Assembly: GCA_003235605.1 (NCBI GenBank)
Contig: QJVU01000581.1
Coordinates: forward strand, 1-7,856
From: Planctomycetota bacterium
Lineage (GTDB): Bacteria > Planctomycetota > UBA1135 > UBA2386
Direction of reading: 5' to 3'
Length of the DNA: 7,856 bases
This document shows, piece after piece, positions 6,574 through 7,856 of the stretch (position 1 is its first letter; the number at the start of each line of letters is the position of its first letter). Made by a program: the position numbers and the translations under genes. The notes under the pieces are model-generated. The model worked only from the letters and a program-made list of their open reading frames with translations. It was not told the origin of the DNA and made no database searches.

Positions 6574-6597
6574 CTGGGTGGCCGCGCCGCTACCCGG
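6574..6597. terminator. Possible hairpin between convergent mscS-type and nfu genes
   Basis: CTGGGTGGC (6574-6582) pairs with GCTACCCGG (6589-6597) around a 6-nt loop: nine pairs including two G-T pairs. It overlaps the nfu stop codon and lies 17 nt past the mscS-type stop. No T-run follows on either strand, so it is not a classical intrinsic terminator, but it could slow convergent transcription. Just upstream there is a near direct repeat, GGTTCCCGGG (6556-6565) and GGTTCCTGGG (6569-6578). Confidence 0.25.
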
Positions 6598-7168
6598 AAA
6601 CCACCGCCAGCTCCTCGTCCACCTCCATCTGCAGGAGGTTCTCGATCGCCCGCAGCGTGCCGGCTATCGCGCTGGGGCAGGAGCCGCAGGCACCCTGGTA
6701 GCGGATCGTCAGGGCCTTGTTCTGCAGCGACAGGATCTCCAACCCGCCACCGTCACCCGCGAGGGCCGGGCGCACACGGTCGTCCAGGAGCTCGTTGATC
6801 TGGCGGAGCAGGTCCGGATCGTCGGTGGTGGTCGTGGCGGCGACCGAGGGGGGAGCCGGCTGGGCCGCGGCCGTGCCCACCGGCGCTGCGCCCTCGGCTT
6901 CGACGTGGTGGCTCTCCAGGACACCCTTCACCTGCTCGTGCAGCGCGCGCCAGTCCTCGGCAGCGGTGGTGCTCACGGTCACGAAGTTGTCGGCGAAGTA
7001 GAGGGTCTCCACCCCGGGCACCGCGAACAACGCCACCGCCAGGGCGTCCCGCCGGGCTTCCTCCACGTTGTTGTAGTGGCGACTGCCGCCGGCGTCGACC
7101 ACTTGGCGGTCGACGATGAACTTGTAGGCGTTCGGGTTCGGGGTGGGCTGGATGCTCAGGACCTGCAT
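6590..7168 (-). CDS. Nfu/NifU-type iron-sulfur cluster carrier, two-domain
   Basis: This 192-residue cytoplasmic protein is likely to carry or transfer Fe-S clusters to target enzymes. Residues about 3-89 are an Nfu N-terminal domain, recognisable by IQPTPNPNAYKF near the start and by VPGVETLYFADNFVTVS. A low-complexity Ala/Pro/Thr linker spans about 90-116. Residues 118-187 form the NifU C-terminal domain: LLRQINELLDDRVRPALAGD, GGGLEILSL, then the cluster-binding CGSCPSA with Cys161 and Cys164. That CxxC pair holds a shared cluster across a dimer in the family. Both domains are complete, so it should be functional. The ATG at 7168 begins the conserved N-terminus exactly; the ribosome site is modest (GCGAGAG just upstream). 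It lies 57 nt downstream of the carboxypeptidase gene on the same strand. Likely clients include complex I and other Fe-S enzymes, by inference only. Confidence 0.93.
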   Translation of the reverse strand: MQVLSIQPTPNPNAYKFIVDRQVVDAGGSRHYNNVEEARRDALAVALFAVPGVETLYFADNFVTVSTTAAEDWRALHEQVKGVLESHHVEAEGAAPVGTAAAQPAPPSVAATTTTDDPDLLRQINELLDDRVRPALAGDGGGLEILSLQNKALTIRYQGACGSCPSAIAGTLRAIENLLQMEVDEELAVVSG

Positions 7169-7179
7169 GACTCTCGCTT

Positions 7180-7191
7180 AGGTTGTAACCT
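7180..7191. repeat. Short inverted repeat upstream of nfu, flanked by direct CTCGCT copies
   Basis: AGGTT-GT-AACCT forms an inverted repeat 11 nt before the nfu start codon. CTCGCT occurs on both sides, at 7173-7178 and 7190-7195. It could be an operator for nfu, but arms of 5 bp can occur by chance. No assignable regulator motif is recognised. Confidence 0.22.
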
Positions 7192-7213
7192 CGCTCCGGA
7201 CAAGAGGACTCTA

Positions 7214-7231
7214 TCCTAGCCCCGACTAGGA
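7214..7231 (-). terminator. Possible hairpin at the carboxypeptidase stop codon
   Basis: TCCTAG (7214-7219) and CTAGGA (7226-7231) are perfect 6-bp arms around a 6-nt loop, on the carboxypeptidase stop codon (TAG at 7228-7226). On the minus strand no T-run follows, so termination strength is doubtful and readthrough into nfu is possible. Confidence 0.22.
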
Positions 7232-7856
7232 CCCCAGGCCATAGAGCGGACGGAGCTTGCCCGAGAGGTGGCGCAGTAGCGGCCCGGTGCCGAGGGGGAT
7301 TCCCGTGGCGCGTTCCACGAGCTCACGTGCCCGGAAGCGCGACCCATGGCGGTGCACGTGCTCGTGCAGCCAGGCCCGCAGCTCGGCGAACCGGCCGGCC
7401 GCAAACTGTTCGTCCAGGTCGCCGAGATCCGCGGCGGCCTTCTCGAAGAGCTGCGCCGCGATCAGGTTCCCCAGGGTGTAGGTGGGGAAGTAACCGAACA
7501 GGCCGCAGGACCAGTGCACATCCTGCAGGCAGCCCCGAGCCTCGTCGGGCACCTCGATGCCGAGATAGGCGCGGTACCTGTCGTTCCAGGCGGCCGGCAG
7601 ATCCGGCACCGCGAGGTCGCCCCGGATCAATTGCAGTTCCAGCTCGAAGCGCACCAGGACGTGCAGATTGTAGGTGGCCTCGTCAGCCTCCACGCGGATG
7701 AAGTCTGGGCGCACCAGGTTTGCGGCCTCGTACATCGACGCGGCCGCGAAGAGCTCCACCGCGGGGCCAAAGATCTCGTGCATCCGCGGCGCGCACCAGC
7801 GCCAGAACGCAGCCGACCGCCCCACGTGGTTCTCCCAGAGCCGGCTCTGGCTCTCG
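7226..7856 (-). CDS. M32-family metallocarboxypeptidase (Taq type), C-terminal part, cut by window end
   Basis: This is the C-terminal 209 residues or so of a zinc or cobalt carboxypeptidase that removes C-terminal amino acids from peptides; the family is about 500 residues and usually cytoplasmic. The frame stays open to the window edge (ESQSRLWENH at 7855-7826), so the start and the HExxH metal site are outside. Three later family motifs are visible. ESQSRLWEN completes the HESQ motif carrying a metal-ligand Glu. FIRVEADEATYNLH at about 7702-7660 is the IRxxAD motif. GCLQDVHW at 7534-7511 is the GxxQDxxW motif, followed by the typical SCGLFGYFPTYTLGN. The protein ends LRPLYGLGS, close to the usual family C-terminus. 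No frameshift is seen. A GTG at 7825 is internal to the HESQ region and is not the true start. nfu lies 57 nt downstream. Confidence 0.95.
   Translation of the reverse strand, partial: ESQSRLWENHVGRSAAFWRWCAPRMHEIFGPAVELFAAASMYEAANLVRPDFIRVEADEATYNLHVLVRFELELQLIRGDLAVPDLPAAWNDRYRAYLGIEVPDEARGCLQDVHWSCGLFGYFPTYTLGNLIAAQLFEKAAADLGDLDEQFAAGRFAELRAWLHEHVHRHGSRFRARELVERATGIPLGTGPLLRHLSGKLRPLYGLGS

Noticed and set aside
1..7856. CRISPR arrays, insertion sequences, tRNA or rRNA genes, phage or defence genes
   Set aside because: No spaced direct-repeat series, terminal inverted repeats, transposase motifs, tRNA-like cloverleaf or rRNA-like sequence was seen on either strand.

Overview
This window is a GC-rich, gene-dense piece of a bacterial chromosome. 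It holds the end of a respiratory complex I operon followed by a run of short housekeeping and cell-envelope genes. DUF481 and MscS-type envelope proteins, both with cleavable signal peptides, indicate a diderm. The small secreted protein at 3700-4122 has a C-terminal layout (LGxQPLxFxxPG, then a Cys and hydrophobic stretch, and an SNAL-type end) that I associate from memory with secreted proteins of deep-branching Planctomycetota. That placement is an inference, roughly even odds, and no rRNA or other marker in the window settles it.

Layout. Positions 1-3235 (+) carry the 3' end of nuoL, complete nuoM and complete nuoN, joined by two ATGA stop/start overlaps. These are three antiporter-like proton-pumping membrane subunits of NADH-quinone oxidoreductase, in the classic L-M-N order that ends nuo operons. 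Converging on nuoN with a 6-nt gap are two minus-strand genes: a stand-alone tandem CBS-domain protein (3242-3643) and, upstream of it, a small exported four-cysteine protein of unknown function (3700-4122). A 122-nt divergent spacer (4123-4244) separates these from a plus-strand pair: a DUF481 outer-membrane beta-barrel protein (4245-5240) and an MscS-type mechanosensitive channel with a long periplasmic coiled-coil N-terminus (5270-6556). Converging on that pair are minus-strand genes for a two-domain Nfu/NifU iron-sulfur carrier (6590-7168) and the C-terminal part of an M32 (Taq-type) carboxypeptidase (7226 to the window edge).

How they fit together. The Nuo subunits form the distal membrane arm of complex I, and all the key charged residues I could check are present. 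An Nfu carrier could in principle help supply Fe-S clusters to complex I, but the genes are separate and no direct link is shown. The DUF481/MscS pair looks like a small envelope or osmotic-stress unit. There is no mobile element, CRISPR array, tRNA or rRNA, and no gene-free stretch over 300 bases.

I do not see a clear undescribed multi-gene system. The most interesting points are in the 4123-4244 divergent spacer. The leader of the small secreted protein can fold so that its Shine-Dalgarno sequence is paired, and this lies directly beside an operator-like dyad. The secreted protein itself is also an uncharacterised family.
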